Assembly (NCBI GenBank): GCA_005656395.1 | Contig: SRSI01000019.1 | Coordinates: 803,533-867,532, forward strand | DNA length: 64,000 nucleotides | Origin: Strongyloides papillosus | Taxonomy: Eukaryota > Nematoda > Chromadorea > Rhabditida > Strongyloididae | Reading direction: 5' to 3' | Part shown: one piece after another, positions 61,986 to 64,000 of the stretch | How positions within the stretch are numbered: position 1 is the stretch's first letter | How the letters are laid out: every line of letters begins with the position of its first letter | Made by a program: the position numbers and the translations under genes | Notes under the pieces: generated by a model | The model's database searches: none | Told to the model about the DNA's origin: nothing | What the model saw: the letters and a program-made list of their open reading frames with translations, nothing else

Positions 61986-62845
61986 ATGAATTTTCTAGTA
62001 TTATCTTTCCTCTTTTTTATCACGCCATTTTCATTTGCTGCCTACAATGATAGTTTGGCAAGGGAAAATAATTCTTCCAATGAGCAGTGCTGCATACTCT
62101 GATACACCACAGAATTGTGTTGACGTATCTTTGGATCATCAGGTTCTTCGGAAGACAAGTTTCCGTCGCATGTGATTTAGCATCCATGAATAGGTGCGCT
62201 GGTTTTACAGCTGTTAGTCATGCAGACAAAGCAATTAAGTATAGCATTTCGTGGAAGTACCGGATTTTTACAACTTGCTCAAGAAGCTACTGGGAAAATA
62301 TTTAATCAACCTGTACCTTTCTACACTGGTGGTTCTGTTTCTTCATACTTTTACACTGCTTTTAAGTGATGTTTGGTTAAAGGATTGAAGGATAGTTTTT
62401 TTTCTCTAAAGAATTCCAATCCAACATATAAAATTATTGTTACTGGACATTCACTTGGAGGAGCAATGGCAAAATCTTTTGTGCAGCAGACAATTGTTGC
62501 ATCAGGTTATGTTCCATCAAATAATATTGTACTTTACACAATGGGTGAACCTCGCGTAGGAAAATGATGATACGTTGTAAGGATATGATGATCTTAATAT
62601 TGAATCATATAGAATCATTCACAAACGTGATCTGTTCCTCATTTGCCACCAGATCATTTATTTGGAATATAAACACCACAAGGAAGAGATTTATTATAAT
62701 AATAATATGACCAGGAAGTAGTTATAAGACATGCAAAGGTGATGATAAAGTAAATGCTCATCATCTACTGTGATTTAAGTATAATGATCACTTACATTAT
62801 TTTGATACAGATGTAAGTGGTTATGGAAGGGGATGTAAAGCATAA
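61986..62845 (+). pseudogene. Lipase_3, diverged ninth copy, heavily frameshifted
   Basis: ATG 61986 starts MNFLVLSFLFFITPFSFAAY, a signal peptide. In shifting frames follow SSAAYSDTPQNCVD, SIAFRGSTGFLQLAQEATGK, NQPVPFYTGGSVSSYFYTAF, KIIVTGHSLGGAMAKSFVQQ (Ser elbow intact), LYTMGEPRVGK, SYRIIHKRD with VPHLPPDH (Asp) and a Cys-containing end YGRGCKA. It has no intron and is closer to the general nematode class 3 lipases than to the 1-19.5 kb array. At least six indels are needed to read it. Several stops follow the elbow, so it is probably a pseudogene, unless consensus quality is poor. Confidence 0.75.
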
Positions 62846-63237
62846 ATAAAATAAATTATTATATTATTTAGATATTTTAGTAAAGAATTTATGTAAATAA
62901 AAGTTTTAGTAATGTAATAAGGTACAATATAGTTTAAATGCATTGTGTTTTATTAAATCAATATTAGGAAATTTTTAAAACAAACATAGATGGCTATAAA
63001 CGTAGTAAGTATAGTCATTTAACTTTGCATTACTGCAAAAGTATTATATTTAACGATTAACAAACATTTTATGTATATCTTATTAACACATTTCTTGAAA
63101 GAATCATACACACAACAAGAAAGGTTTTTGTGTAATTTCCTACAAATTAGACACATTTAACTTGATAATAAAGATACATTTGAAAGAGTATAAATCGTAG
63201 GAAATTTCTCATCTATATATTATTATTATTTAAAAAT
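62846..63237. other. Intergenic DNA
   Basis: AT-rich, with a TATAAAT near 63190 about 45 bp upstream of the next ATG. Confidence 0.4.
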
Positions 63238-64000
63238 ATGACTTTAAATAAAATTTGTAATAGCGTTGAAGAGTTGATCGGCAATACACCAATTGTGTAT
63301 CTTAACACTATTACTAAGATGTTGATGCTAAGATTGGTACGTTATAAATTAAATTAAAAAAATATTTAACTATTTATAGCTGTTAAACTTGAATATTTTA
63401 ATCCATCATGTTCTGTTAAAGATAGAGCCTCAGTTGCAATGATTGAGGAAGCAGAAAAAAGTGGAAAAATTGTTCCAGGAAAGACTGTTCTTATTGAGCA
63501 ACTTCTGGTAACACTGGCATCGGTTTAGCCTTCCTTTCTGCAGTCAAAAATTACAAGCTTATTCTTGTAATGTCTGCTAATGTCTTGGAAAGAAGAACTT
63601 TATTTAAAGCTTATGGAGCTGAGTTGATCTTAACTGACCCTGCTAAGGGATTCAAGGTGCTTTTGATAAAGTCGATTTTTAGCAAAAACAATTCCAAATG
63701 CATAGTATTGAATCAATTTAAAAACCCAGAAAATCCAAATATTCATTATAGAACAACTGGCCAGAAATATGGAATCAAACAGATGGAAAAGTCGACGTTG
63801 TTTGTTTTGGTGTTGGCACTGGAGGTACATTAACAGGAACTGGTAGATACTTAAAAGAACAGAAAGATGATATTAAAGTTTATGCTGTAGAACCATTTGA
63901 ATCTTCTGTCATCAGTGGACAACCAAAAGGACAGCAGATACAAGGTATTGGAACAGGTCTTATTCCAGATAATTTAGATGTTAACTTACTAGATGGTGCA
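63238..64000 (+). CDS. Cysteine synthase / OASS-like PLP enzyme, partial, frameshifted
   Basis: ATG 63238 reads [21 protein letters not shown] 43-bp intron (63337-63379) leads to [20 protein letters not shown] with the PLP-binding Lys in SVKDR. Next, in changing frames, come [58 protein letters not shown] (phosphate-binding loop) and [14 protein letters not shown]. It runs off the window end. The family makes cysteine from O-acetylserine and sulfide, or acts in sulfide and cyanide handling in nematodes (CYSL type). At least five single-base losses, mostly in homopolymers, break it although the protein sequence is well conserved, pointing to consensus error. Confidence 0.85.

Overview
The window looks like nuclear DNA of a small-genome, very AT-rich parasitic or free-living nematode, most likely of the Strongyloides/Parastrongyloides/Rhabditophanes clade. 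The evidence is tiny GT-AG introns (about 38-50 bp), GT92 (DUF23) glycosyltransferases, serpentine chemoreceptors, an astacin with EGF and CUB domains, EndoU nucleases and a class 3 lipase expansion. The species cannot be fixed from sequence alone. Nothing prokaryotic, no CRISPR and no complete RNA gene was seen.

Layout. 1-19.5 kb: head-to-tail array of eight secreted lipase_3 copies, all on +, mosaic and mostly frameshifted, interrupted by a decayed Ty3/gypsy-type LTR element with 132-bp LTRs (513-4038). 21-24.2 kb: two GT92 genes on the minus strand, followed by an Arg-rich ORF. 25.8-32 kb: one minus-strand and three plus-strand 7TM chemoreceptors, with relics of a vWA exon and an ankyrin-like repeat between them. 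32.2-35.4 kb: a damaged GNAT-like acetyltransferase, a GT92 pseudogene and a tentative small gene. 35.4-38 kb: empty AT-rich DNA. 38-40.1 kb: a convergent pair of Arg-rich/Thr-rich secreted proteins. 40.7-44.1 kb: minus-strand cluster of SEN34 tRNA-splicing endonuclease, LSm2 and a carotenoid oxygenase, spaced like an operon. 45.4-53 kb: a GDPD phosphodiesterase and two EndoU genes; the second EndoU gene has a 2.6-kb intron holding a complete antisense KCNQ-type K+ channel gene. 53-54.7 kb: an unknown type I membrane protein. 55-61 kb: two His-rich proteins, an inverted tRNA-like repeat pair, an astacin and a Lys-rich repeat protein. 62-64 kb: a ninth, diverged lipase and a truncated cysteine synthase.

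How genes relate. Lipases, astacin and the low-complexity secreted proteins form a secretome typical of this clade. SEN34, LSm2 and two EndoU genes make 42-53 kb rich in RNA processing. Single-base frameshifts are common outside about 42.4-53 kb and absent inside it. This patchiness is either local consensus error or a real gene graveyard, and it limits every 'pseudogene' call here.

The most unusual items are the dual-EndoU gene with a predicted dead first domain and a nested antisense KCNQ gene, and the Arg-rich family in which a Thr/Ala/Gly repeat tail is read in the Gln frame in one copy.
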